DNA from: Verrucomicrobiota bacterium
Lineage (GTDB): Bacteria; Verrucomicrobiota; Verrucomicrobiia; Limisphaerales; JADLHS01
Direction: 5' to 3'
NCBI GenBank assembly: GCA_025350905.1
Contig: JANXWY010000349.1
Coordinates: 1-32,870, forward strand
DNA length: 32,870 bases
In this document: in pieces, positions 14,557 through 22,595 of the stretch
Position numbering within the stretch: position 1 is the stretch's first letter
How the letters are laid out: every line of letters begins with the position of its first letter
The notes under the pieces: generated by a model
What the model saw: only the letters and a program-made list of their open reading frames with translations
Databases searched by the model: none
Told to the model about the DNA's origin: nothing
Translations under genes and position numbers: made by a program

Positions 14557-17500
14557 TCAATCCCGTACCGCTTTCTCGGGATCGTAGTTTAACCAGGGGC
14601 CGAGCCAGCGTTCAGCTTCCGGCAAGGGCATGGCCTTGCGGACGTGGTAATCCTGCAACTGATCCTTACCCAGTTTGCCGACGGCAAAATATTTGGATTC
14701 CGGATGGGCGAAATAAAGCCCGCTCACTGAACTGCCCGGCCACATGGCGAAACTTTCGGTGAGCTTGATCCCCGTGTGCGGCTCCACGTCCAGCAAATCC
14801 CAGAGCACCGCCTTCTCGGTGTGATCGGGGCAGGCAGGATAACCCGCCGCCGGACGGATGCCGCGATACTTTTCCGCAATGAGATCGTCGGTGGTTAAGT
14901 TTTCCGCTTTCCCAAACCCCCATTCCGCGCGGACGCGCTGGTGCAAGTACTCCGCGAAAGCCTCCGCCAACCGATCTGCGAGCGCTTCTGCCAGGATGGC
15001 ATTGTAGTCGTCGTGGTCGGTCTTGTACTGCTCGACCATGGCTCTCAACCCGTGCCCGCTCGTGACGGCAAAGCCGCCGATGAAATCCGGCGCACCTTTC
15101 GGCGCGATAAAGTCGGCCAAGCACCAATTCGGAGTGCCATCCCCCTTTTCGATCTGTTGCCGGAGGAAGTGGAAGGTTGTCCGCAGATGCTTGCGCGAAC
15201 CGTTGACATAAACTTCCACGTCGTCGCCGACCGAATTCGCCGGGAACAAACCATAAACGGCGCGGAGTTCCAGCGATTTCTTCGTGACAATTTCCGCCAA
15301 CAACTTTTGCGCGTCGCCGAATAATTTGCGAGCTTCTTCGCCGTACTTCTCGTGTTGAAGAATCTTGGGATACACGCCGCGCAATTCCCAGGTGTGAAAG
15401 AACGGCGACCAGTCGATGAACGGCACCAGGTCCTCGAGCGCAACGCCAAAGGCTCCGGCGTGTCCATGCGATGAACCGCAATCGCAGCGGCCGGGATTGA
15501 AACGGCCCGACGACAGCGTGCGCACGCCGACAAAACCCGGCTTGGGCAGATCGTCATATTGAAGCTTGGGCGCATTGGCGCGGGCGGCGGCGAGGGAGAG
15601 CAACTTTACTTGCGAGCCCGCGTGAGTGGCGCGGGCTTTTTCATAATCCGCGCGCAACTGTTTCACGAACGGCGCTTTGCCGTCCTGGCTCAACAGGCTG
15701 CTCACCACCGGCACGGCACGGCTGGCATCGAGGACGTGAACGACCGGTTCGCCGTAATGTTGGGCAATTTTGACCGCCGTGTGCGCCCGGCTGGTGGTCG
15801 CGCCGCCGATGAGCAAAGGAACTTTGAAATCCTGGCGCTCCATCTCGCGCGCGACATGAACCATCTCGTCGAGCGAAGGCGTAATGAGCCCGCTCAGGCC
15901 GATGAGGTCGGCATTTTCCAATTTTGCGCGCTCGAGGATTTTTTCGCACGACACCATCACCCCGAGGTCGATCACCTCGTAGTTGTTACAAGCTAAAACG
16001 ACACCGACAATATTTTTGCCGATGTCGTGAACGTCGCCTTTGACGGTGGCGAGGATGATTTTGCCCCGGGCCTGGTCGTTTTCGTCTAGCGGGAAATCGC
16101 GGCGAGTTTCTCCTGTTCTTCCTTCGCCTTGCGGGCGAGGCCCGCCTTGCGCAGCGCTGACAGCGTCGCTTCGTTGAGCTGGCGAATCCGCTCGTCCACG
16201 CTCGGTCGTTTGGAAGAACCCGTTGCGAACCGCCCCGGAGTTGAAGGCTGAATCGTGGCTGTTTTCATTGAGGTAATTTTCGGCTATGGTTTGTCCGCTT
16301 TCAAGTAGTTTCTCGGTGGATTCGTGCAGGCGTTGCCCCAACCAGGCCAAGTCGCGCGGCGCAGGATTGGAAAAATCCGTGTTGTCGAAAATGAAAAACT
16401 CCAGTCGCCCTTGTTGGCCGGGCTTGTGACTGGCGAGTGAAAGCAAGGTTCGCGCGGATTGAAAATGTCCGCCCGCCGCGCGTTGCAACGGCACGATGCG
16501 GCCGGTCTCTTTCGCTCCCTGCCGCAGAATGTTGACCACCGCTTTGTCCCACGGGCTATAGACGAAACGGATTTGGACAACATGGCCGCGAACGAGCGCG
16601 GCTTGAATTTGTTCCCGGCTGCGCGCCTCATTTTGCAACGTGCCGTCCATCAAAATGTCGGCGGCACGTTCGACTTCCGCCGCGCGCGTCGCCGTCGTCT
16701 TGCCGCTGCCTTGGCCGCCGGCGTTGAAGGCGATCAAACTTTCGGGCGGCAGTTCCTTCAGCCTTTTCTCGAACAACCAGTCAATAAATCCGCCGGCCGG
16801 GCCGAGTGTTGCGACGCTCCATTGCTGGCGGCTGTCGCGCGTGGCGGCGTAATCCGGGCTGAGTTCCTGCGCGCTGTTGCGGTCGAAGACATTGGCAAAC
16901 TCCGCTTCGTAGCGCCGCCCGGCTTGGTCCAAGTCCGCCGCCAGCTCGGCGGCGAATTTGTTTTCCAGCGCCCGCTCCTCCTCCGTGAGCCCGGGGAACC
17001 GGATGTAGGTGAAACCTTCGACGAGCGTGACCGTGTCACCTTGGGTCTGCCCGGCCAGCAACCGCAATTCACGAATGCGCCGCTGCTTCGCCTTTTCGGC
17101 TTCCATGAAGGGCGTGAGATAGGCAACGGATTTCTTCATCACGCGCGCCGATTTCACGACTTGGGGCAAAAACATCTTCCCCGCCCCGAACAGATCCCCG
17201 ACCACGCTCATGCCCGCCATCAGCGGGCCTTCGATGACCGACAGCGGCTTGCCGTATTTCAGCCGCGCCTCCTCGGTGTCGGCGTCAATGTAGGCATCAA
17301 TCCCCTTCACGAGCGCGTGGGCGAGGCGTTCTTCGACCGTGGCTTGGCGCCATTCTGCTTCGACCTTATTGTCGGTCGCAGTGGTACCCGCGCTGGCGGC
17401 TTTCAGTTTCTCCCCATGTACCACGAGGCGTTCGGTCGCGTCCGGACGGCGATTGAGCAAAACGTCCTCCACCAGCTCTTTTAGCTCCGGCTCAATCTCC

Positions 17501-19590
17501 TCGTAAACTTCCAACATGCCCGCGTTGACGATGCCCATGTCCATGCCGGCTTGGATGGCATGATAAAGAAACGCGCTGTGCATCGCCTCGCGCACGGGAT
17601 TGTTGCCGCGAAATCCAAACGACACATTCGACACGCCGCCGCTGACTTTCGCGTGGGGCAGGTTCGCCTTGATCCAACGCGTGGCTTCGATGAAGTCCAC
17701 CGCGTAATTGTTGTGCTCCTCGATGCCCGTGCCGACGGTGAGAATGTTCGGATCAAAGATGATGTCCTCCGGCGGAAAGCCGACCTCGTCCACTAGAATC
17801 CGATAGGCGCGTTCGCAAATCCGAATCTTGTCCGCGAGCGTCGCGGCCTGACCTTGTTCGTCGAAGGCCATCACCACCACGGCGGCGCCATATTTCAAAA
17901 CCTTGCCCGCGTGCTCGCGGAACTTCGCCTCGCCTTCCTTCATCGAGATGGAGTTGACGATGCCTTTGCCTTGCAGACATTTCAGGCCGGCCTCGATGAC
18001 TTCCCACTTCGAGGAATCCACCATGAACGGAACTTTCGCGACTTCCGGTTCACTCCCGAGCAAGTGCAGAAATCGCGACATGGCGGCGACGCCATCAATC
18101 ATCCCCTCGTCCATGCAGATATCGATGATGTTGGCGCCGTTCTCGACCTGCTGGCGCGCGACACTCACGGCGGCCTCGTAGTTCCCTTCCTTGATGAGCT
18201 TCGCGAACTTCGGCGATCCCGCAACGTTGGTCCGCTCGCCGATCATGATGAACGAGCCGATTTGCTGCGTGAACGGCTGCGAGCCGGAAAGGCGGAGGGG
18301 CAATGTGGCGGCAGGCGTCTCGCCTGCCGTTGAGGGTGGCATCTTGCCACCCGGACTGGCGTTGAAATTGAGCTGAGCTTCTGAACTTTCTGCGCGGGGC
18401 GACGTGGCGACGTTGTTTCCGCCGGGCTGGAAGCCCGGCTCTACGGCAGGCGAGACGCCCGCCGCTACGCTGCGCCGCAACGGCCGGCGTTGCGCAAACT
18501 CCCTTGGATGCCGGCCTTCCAGCGCCTTCGCAATTGCCGCGATATGCTCGGGCGTGTTGCCGCAGCATCCGCCGGCGATATTGAGCAAACCGCTCGTTGC
18601 AAATTCGCCGAGATAATTTCCCATGTCTTCCGGCAACAAATCAAAACCCGTGGCCGAAAGCGGATTGGGCAAGCCCGCGTTCGGATAACAGGAAATCGCA
18701 GTGTCGGATTTCTCCGCCAGTTCGGCCAGGAAGGGCCGCATCAAGTCCGGGCCAAGCGAGCAATTTAAACCCACGGCGATGGGCTTCACGTGTTTGACCG
18801 CATTCCAAAACGCTTCGATGGTCTGCGCGGAAATCATCGTCTCGCCGCCGCGCCCGACCGCCGCCGAAATCATCACCGGCAAAAGCTTGCGGTCCTGCTC
18901 GAACACTTCCTGAATCGCCACGAGCGCGGCTTTGGCGTTGAGCGAATCGAAGATCGTCTCAACGAGCAGCAAGTCCGAGCCGCCCGCAATGAGGGCACGC
19001 ACTTGCTGGACGTACGCCGCCTTTACCTGATCAAACGTGCAGACCCGGAAACCCGCATCGTCCGCATCGGGCGAGTTCGAGAGCGACACCGTCAAGGGCC
19101 CGATCGCGCCTGCCACGAATCGGGGCCGACCGGTTTGGTTCGCGATGCGGTCGGCCCACTCGCGACATTGCCGGGCGGACTGCTCGTTGATTTCCCAGGC
19201 GAGGTCGTTGAGGAATTTGTTTTCGATGACCCCCTGATAAAAGGCTGGATCTTTGCGCCCGCCGTGCTCGCGCGGGTCGTCCACGAAGAATTCGCTCTGA
19301 CCGATGCTCGTCGCCGAGAAAGTGTTCGTCTCGATGATGTCCGCACCGGCTTCGAGAAAGCGCCGGTGAATATCCCCGATCGTCTTCGGCTGCGTGAGCG
19401 AATAGAGGTCGCCGTTGTTCTTGAGGTCCTTCTTGGAATCCTTGAAGCGCTCGCCACGAATCTCTGCCTCGCCGAGGCCGTAAGTCCGGATGGTCGTGCC
19501 CATCGCCCCGTCAATGATGACGATCCGTTCGCGGAGGCAGGCGGCGAGTTGCGCTCCCGCCGCGGTCCAATTGGGCGAATGACTGCTCAT
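14557..19590 (-). CDS. metH: Cobalamin-dependent methionine synthase with three in-frame insertions
   Basis: Transfers the methyl group of 5-methyl-tetrahydrofolate through cobalamin to homocysteine. From ATG 19590 the protein is 1677 residues (TTG 19599 would add three). E. coli MetH has about 1227. Numbering is from ATG 19590. The homocysteine domain (about 12-355) has zinc Cys 277, 342 and 343 ([16 protein letters not shown]). The pterin domain (about 440-705) starts at [13 protein letters not shown]. The cap domain is at about 745-836. The cobalamin domain (about 1176-1330) has GDVHDIGKN with the cobalt ligand His 1188. The AdoMet activation domain runs from about 1385 to the end and has [15 protein letters not shown] at 1579-1593. 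Every known module is intact. The extra length is explained by insertions at about 360-430 (palindromic repeats), 837-1175 (P-loop domain) and 1358-1384. There is no frameshift or stop. The gene stands alone on its strand, with a possible operator upstream. Confidence 0.95.
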   Translation of the reverse strand: MSSHSPNWTAAGAQLAACLRERIVIIDGAMGTTIRTYGLGEAEIRGERFKDSKKDLKNNGDLYSLTQPKTIGDIHRRFLEAGADIIETNTFSATSIGQSEFFVDDPREHGGRKDPAFYQGVIENKFLNDLAWEINEQSARQCREWADRIANQTGRPRFVAGAIGPLTVSLSNSPDADDAGFRVCTFDQVKAAYVQQVRALIAGGSDLLLVETIFDSLNAKAALVAIQEVFEQDRKLLPVMISAAVGRGGETMISAQTIEAFWNAVKHVKPIAVGLNCSLGPDLMRPFLAELAEKSDTAISCYPNAGLPNPLSATGFDLLPEDMGNYLGEFATSGLLNIAGGCCGNTPEHIAAIAKALEGRHPREFAQRRPLRRSVAAGVSPAVEPGFQPGGNNVATSPRAESSEAQLNFNASPGGKMPPSTAGETPAATLPLRLSGSQPFTQQIGSFIMIGERTNVAGSPKFAKLIKEGNYEAAVSVARQQVENGANIIDICMDEGMIDGVAAMSRFLHLLGSEPEVAKVPFMVDSSKWEVIEAGLKCLQGKGIVNSISMKEGEAKFREHAGKVLKYGAAVVVMAFDEQGQAATLADKIRICERAYRILVDEVGFPPEDIIFDPNILTVGTGIEEHNNYAVDFIEATRWIKANLPHAKVSGGVSNVSFGFRGNNPVREAMHSAFLYHAIQAGMDMGIVNAGMLEVYEEIEPELKELVEDVLLNRRPDATERLVVHGEKLKAASAGTTATDNKVEAEWRQATVEERLAHALVKGIDAYIDADTEEARLKYGKPLSVIEGPLMAGMSVVGDLFGAGKMFLPQVVKSARVMKKSVAYLTPFMEAEKAKQRRIRELRLLAGQTQGDTVTLVEGFTYIRFPGLTEEERALENKFAAELAADLDQAGRRYEAEFANVFDRNSAQELSPDYAATRDSRQQWSVATLGPAGGFIDWLFEKRLKELPPESLIAFNAGGQGSGKTTATRAAEVERAADILMDGTLQNEARSREQIQAALVRGHVVQIRFVYSPWDKAVVNILRQGAKETGRIVPLQRAAGGHFQSARTLLSLASHKPGQQGRLEFFIFDNTDFSNPAPRDLAWLGQRLHESTEKLLESGQTIAENYLNENSHDSAFNSGAVRNGFFQTTERGRADSPAQRSDAVSAAQGGPRPQGEGRTGETRRDFPLDENDQARGKIILATVKGDVHDIGKNIVGVVLACNNYEVIDLGVMVSCEKILERAKLENADLIGLSGLITPSLDEMVHVAREMERQDFKVPLLIGGATTSRAHTAVKIAQHYGEPVVHVLDASRAVPVVSSLLSQDGKAPFVKQLRADYEKARATHAGSQVKLLSLAAARANAPKLQYDDLPKPGFVGVRTLSSGRFNPGRCDCGSSHGHAGAFGVALEDLVPFIDWSPFFHTWELRGVYPKILQHEKYGEEARKLFGDAQKLLAEIVTKKSLELRAVYGLFPANSVGDDVEVYVNGSRKHLRTTFHFLRQQIEKGDGTPNWCLADFIAPKGAPDFIGGFAVTSGHGLRAMVEQYKTDHDDYNAILAEALADRLAEAFAEYLHQRVRAEWGFGKAENLTTDDLIAEKYRGIRPAAGYPACPDHTEKAVLWDLLDVEPHTGIKLTESFAMWPGSSVSGLYFAHPESKYFAVGKLGKDQLQDYHVRKAMPLPEAERWLGPWLNYDPEKAVRD
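15439..15519 (-). repeat. Third in-frame insertion in metH (AdoMet-domain entry)
   Basis: About 27 residues (1358-1384 of MetH, containing [14 protein letters not shown]) separate KPGFVGVR from [10 protein letters not shown]. In other MetH proteins these two motifs are joined by only a few residues. The stretch is Gly/Ser/Cys-rich and unlike any MetH region known to me. It reads like dispersed-repeat DNA taken into the frame. No second copy is in the window, so repeat status is inferred. Confidence 0.4.
16066..17082 (-). other. Zeta-toxin-like P-loop kinase domain inserted inside MetH
   Basis: This is MetH residues about 837-1175. It begins after the cap-domain end FMEAEKAKQ and stops just before [16 protein letters not shown], which are contiguous in ordinary MetH. 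Its first part ([12 protein letters not shown], then [13 protein letters not shown]) and [17 protein letters not shown] lead to a Walker A motif, [10 protein letters not shown] (16696-16719; residues 958-965). A strand with a conserved Asp follows ([15 protein letters not shown], Asp 982), then [35 protein letters not shown] and FFIFDNTDF. That order is the form of the zeta toxin/kinase fold found in polyvalent proteins of phages and conjugative elements. A Gly/Arg/Gln-rich linker (16084-16209) ends the insertion. The kinase assignment rests on motifs. Function inside MetH is unknown. Confidence 0.75.
18309..18464. repeat. Cluster of four short palindromes read in frame by metH
   Basis: Four hairpin units lie between the homocysteine and pterin domains. 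They are CGGCAGGCG-TCT-CGCCTGCCG (18309-18329), GGGTGGC-5-GCCACCC (18334-18352), GCCGGGCT-GGA-AGCCCGGC (18421-18439), and CGGCAGGCG-AGA-CGCCCGCCG with one mismatch (18444-18464). The first and last are the same repeat in inverse orientation. Translated on the minus strand they give linker peptides such as [16 protein letters not shown] and [18 protein letters not shown] recognise this peptide style from verrucomicrobial genomes, where such repeats are dispersed. The insertion adds roughly 60-70 residues without breaking the frame. Confidence 0.85.
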
Positions 19591-19641
19591 GGGGGACAAA
19601 ATAGCCCAAGTCCGCTGGGTTCCAAGTTAAAAATCAACGCA

Positions 19642-19672
19642 TCACGATATGAAGATATGATTTGATATGTGA
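19642..19672 (-). promoter_or_regulatory. Candidate operator upstream of metH
   Basis: On the metH strand CATATC occurs three times in 24 bases (complements of GATATG at 19646-19651, 19654-19659 and 19664-19669), flanked by TCAC/GTGA ends that form an imperfect dyad. It is an A+T island about 55-80 bases before the metH ATG in G+C-rich DNA. ArsR-type regulators of methionine/SAH genes bind short ATAT-containing dyads, so a metH operator is possible. The regulator is not in the window. Confidence 0.35.
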
Positions 19673-19813
19673 ATCTCGCCAGGTCGGATGGATTCGAAGT
19701 CATCCGCTTTAGCGGTAAGGCTCCGCAGCCGCCGCCACGGCGCGTTTGTCCGCACCCAACGTGAGAATTTTGCGGCTCGACAACTTTGAGAGTTGGGGAG
19801 TATGTAAGCCTCC

Positions 19814-20734
19814 ATGAATGCCCAGAGTACCAGACCATCGCTCCGGATTTTGTGTGGGTGGACTTCGCAAGTCCTCGGATTGATTGCAGTCGCGAGTCAA
19901 ATCATGGCGGCGGAAATGAATACTTCCAGCAGCTACGAGCGTGGGGTCGCCAACATCAAGAGCAGAGAGTGGAAGGAAGCCATCACCAACTTTACCGAGG
20001 CTATAAGCGGCAATCCCAAGGATGCGGTGGCGTATGAATACCGTGGAGCAGTTTATTTATTCACGAGCAATTTTGACAATGCCATAAATGACTTCACACA
20101 GGCAATTCAACTCGACCCGACGAATCATGAAGTTTTCTGGTACCGCGCAAGTGCTTATCGTGCACAACGCGAGTTTGACAAGGCGGTGCATGATTTGAAC
20201 GAGTCGCTGCGGCTCAATCCCACCAACGCCCTCGCATACAAATGCCGCGCCGATAGTTACTCTAAGAAGGGTGAATTTGATAAAGCCATCACCGACTGGA
20301 ACGAAGGACTGCGGCTTGGTCCGAACGATGTACCAGCTCTAGGAATGCGCGGGCATGCTTACTTCATGACTAGTCAATTCAACAAAGCGGTACAAGACTA
20401 CCGCGAGGCGATTCGACTCGATCCGCAGAGCGATAAAGCATTTAATAATCTCGCGTGGTTGCGCGCCACTTGTCCATCTGCGGAGATGCGTAACGGCAAA
20501 GAAGCGGTCGAGCTTGCGACCAAGGCGTGTGAACTAACCAATTGGAACAGGTTGGACTGGATCGACACGCTGGCGGCGGCTTTCGCCGAAAGCGGGGATT
20601 TCGAGAGCGCGATAAAGTACGAGAAGCAAGCTATGGACATGAGTAGTGTCACGGAGAGCAATCGCAAGGAGATGCAACGTTGTCTCTCGCTTTACGAACA
20701 GCATAAGCCCAATCACGAAGGACAGAAGCAGTGA
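19814..20734 (+). CDS. Exported tetratricopeptide-repeat (TPR) protein
   Basis: Probably a protein-interaction scaffold in the periplasm. The partner is unknown. The 306-residue protein starts with a signal peptide (basic residues, then a hydrophobic stretch to about residue 32, VASQIMAAE). At least five TPR units follow between about residues 40 and 220. They are marked by the repeated W/Y-A ... A-I-DF-T-AI-L-P pattern, for example FDNAINDFTQAIQLDPTN and FNKAVQDYREAIRLDPQS. A helical C-terminal part (about 225-306) carries one more degenerate unit and a Lys/Gln-rich tail. It diverges from metH, and the 223 bases between them hold the candidate metH operator. ATG 19814 has no clear ribosome binding site. 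Confidence 0.82.
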   Translation: MNAQSTRPSLRILCGWTSQVLGLIAVASQIMAAEMNTSSSYERGVANIKSREWKEAITNFTEAISGNPKDAVAYEYRGAVYLFTSNFDNAINDFTQAIQLDPTNHEVFWYRASAYRAQREFDKAVHDLNESLRLNPTNALAYKCRADSYSKKGEFDKAITDWNEGLRLGPNDVPALGMRGHAYFMTSQFNKAVQDYREAIRLDPQSDKAFNNLAWLRATCPSAEMRNGKEAVELATKACELTNWNRLDWIDTLAAAFAESGDFESAIKYEKQAMDMSSVTESNRKEMQRCLSLYEQHKPNHEGQKQ

Positions 20735-20777
20735 ACAGAGGCTGGTGAACCCGCCGACACCGTCCCCTTCTGCGCGC

Positions 20778-21653
20778 TCAGGAACTGGCGCTGGTATAAC
20801 GGCGGAGGGAAATTCGCCAGACCCATTCGGAAGCCAGGGCGCAAACACCGGCCATCCCCAGCAACAACAGCAGCCAGGCTTGGGATTGCAGTGTATCCGT
20901 TAGCAGGCGCACCGGCACATTCGACACCAGCAGCATCGGCAGGACGAACGTGAACACCGCTTTGAACACTCCGCGAAAGGCCTCGTCCGGCAGACGCGCG
21001 ATGTTGAACAGATTGTAGTAGCCATAGACGATGCCCTGCGCCCGCACGGTCCAGAAACTCACCGTCGCCAGCATGAACATCAGGCAATAGTGGATGAGCA
21101 CGCCCACGATACACAGCGCAAGGAAACCCAGTACGGTGGCGACGGAGGGGGTGATCGGGATTTGCCGCGCGGCGTAAAGTATCACGACCGCACCGAAGCT
21201 GGCGTTGACGAAGCCGCCGAGATCCACCTGGCGTAACGAGAGAACAAAGCGCGTATTGACCGGCAGCAGTAGCAGGAAATCCATCTTGCCGGTGCGCACC
21301 AGCTCGGAAAGATTGACGCAGTTGATCAGGAAGAACGCCTGGTAGATTTGCTGGATGAACTGGCTCGCGCCGACGAGCAAGACGACCTGCCATTTCGTCC
21401 ACGAGCCGATCGTGTCGGTATGGAGAAATAGCACGCCGATGAAGGTGAGTTGCAGGGCGAACCAGATGATCTCGACCAGAATCCACAGGAGAAAATTACC
21501 CTTGAACATGGTTTCGCGTGTCACGGAGTTTTTCCAGAGCGCGGCGTAAATGCCGAGGTAGCGGACGAGGGTCGAGGGACGAGGGTCGAGGGCCGACGCC
21601 GCACTTTCCGGCGGGCCTGGCTCTCGACTTTCGACTTTCGGCGCTTGACTCAT
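20778..21653 (-). CDS. ABC-2 type transporter permease (COG3694/COG4587 group), second of a pair
   Basis: An inner-membrane permease of an uncharacterised ABC exporter. From ATG 21653, four bases after the stop of the upstream permease, it has 291 residues. A longer frame starting at 21704 overlaps that gene. The first 35 residues (REPGPPESAASALDPRPSTL) are encoded by simple direct-repeat DNA and are probably not conserved. Homology begins near VRYLGIYAALWKNS. Six hydrophobic segments follow, in the pattern of the ABC2_membrane_6 family. The pair normally works with an ATPase (COG4586 group), which is absent from the window on either side. Substrate unknown. Confidence 0.8.
   Translation of the reverse strand: MSQAPKVESREPGPPESAASALDPRPSTLVRYLGIYAALWKNSVTRETMFKGNFLLWILVEIIWFALQLTFIGVLFLHTDTIGSWTKWQVVLLVGASQFIQQIYQAFFLINCVNLSELVRTGKMDFLLLLPVNTRFVLSLRQVDLGGFVNASFGAVVILYAARQIPITPSVATVLGFLALCIVGVLIHYCLMFMLATVSFWTVRAQGIVYGYYNLFNIARLPDEAFRGVFKAVFTFVLPMLLVSNVPVRLLTDTLQSQAWLLLLLGMAGVCALASEWVWRISLRRYTSASS
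21565..21592. repeat. 14-bp tandem direct repeat inside the permease gene start
   Basis: ACGAGGGTCGAGGG occurs twice without a gap (21565-21578, 21579-21592). A further TCGACTT pair lies near 21624-21637. This repeat DNA encodes the odd N-terminal stretch of the downstream permease and suggests that its 5' end was extended by dispersed-repeat sequence. Confidence 0.7.
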
Positions 21654-21657
21654 AACA

Positions 21658-22464
21658 TCAGCCGCCGACGGCGGAATATTTCCGGAGGCCGCGCTGCCAG
21701 GCAAAGCGCGCCAAGGAATAAGCGACCACGACCCACCCGGTTTGCATCACGAGGCCGCGAATAAGTTCGGTGCCGGTGATTTTGCCCATGTACACGCCGA
21801 CCGGAAAATAGAGCTGATAAGGAAACGGCGTGAAAAAAAGCGCCTGTTTGATGGCCGGCGGCAGGATGTCGAGCGGGAACATGTGGCCGCTCGCGATGTA
21901 TTCAAAGGCGTAGAGAATGAAAATGAACGTGGAAACCTCCAGCACCCAAAACGCCAACATCGCCATCGTATAGGAGAGCAAGAATTGCAGCAGGGCGGTC
22001 AGGAACAGGGAGACCAGAAACAATCCAAACGTCAGCCCGTCCGGAGGCAGCACGAAATACTCCCGCAAGGAAAAGATCAGCAACCCGATCGGCAGCGCCG
22101 CCACGGTGATGTAGGTCAAGCGTCCGGAAAGATACAGGCAAAATCGGAAATACAGGTAATCCACCGGCTTGAGCAGGAACTGGCTGATGTTGCCATCCTT
22201 GATGTCGGCGGCGATCTGCCAGTCGTCCTCATTCACGGCGGTAAGCGCGTCCGCCAACGTGACGATCAGATAATAGGAGGTCATCTGCGCCAGGGTAAAC
22301 GTCGCGACCGTCGCGCCCGCTCCTTTGCCCGCAAAAATGGTCCGCCAGAGAAACACCACCGCGAGGAGTGGAATGAAGCCAAACAAAGTACGGGCGAGAA
22401 AATTGAACCGGTAGGTCAGGTTGTTTTGGACCCCGACGCCAATCACATGCCAATATTTGTTCAC
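21658..22464 (-). CDS. ABC-2 type transporter permease (COG4587/COG3694 group), first of a pair
   Basis: The partner permease of the preceding entry. It has 268 residues, about six membrane spans, and the family opening YWHVIGVGVQNNLTYRFNFL, whose amphipathic start is typical of this group. The conserved cytoplasmic segment NISQFLLKPVDYLYFRF between spans 2 and 3 matches the (L)L-x-P-x-[DN] region where these permeases meet their ATPase. ATG 22464 is the start. The gene is divergent from the glucan phosphorylase gene, with 131 bases between them. That gap contains a 7-bp hairpin (22536-22542 with 22558-22564) in the leader of the phosphorylase. No ATPase gene is adjacent. Confidence 0.82.
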   Translation of the reverse strand: MNKYWHVIGVGVQNNLTYRFNFLARTLFGFIPLLAVVFLWRTIFAGKGAGATVATFTLAQMTSYYLIVTLADALTAVNEDDWQIAADIKDGNISQFLLKPVDYLYFRFCLYLSGRLTYITVAALPIGLLIFSLREYFVLPPDGLTFGLFLVSLFLTALLQFLLSYTMAMLAFWVLEVSTFIFILYAFEYIASGHMFPLDILPPAIKQALFFTPFPYQLYFPVGVYMGKITGTELIRGLVMQTGWVVVAYSLARFAWQRGLRKYSAVGG

Positions 22465-22595
22465 GCCGTATTATTTTCGCCAGCTTAGCCATCGGGGAAA
22501 CACTTGTAAAAAGGGATTTTTGTTTGCCGGGCACGCATCCGGCTACTAACGTTGCGCCCGGATGGAAGTGAGAATCGAACCGAACCTTTAGAACT

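Noticed and set aside
16066-17082. The MetH insertion as an intein
   Set aside because: There is no Cys/Ser at the start junction, no His-Asn at the end, and no splicing blocks. The motifs are those of a P-loop kinase.
16459-17484. A 341-codon plus-strand open frame inside metH (others at 17854-18333 and 18790-19665)
   Set aside because: These are shadows of metH. They have no recognisable domain, and MetH is unbroken on the other strand.
19646-19669. GATATG repeats as a CRISPR or satellite
   Set aside because: Only three hexamers at uneven spacing. They are better read as a regulatory site.
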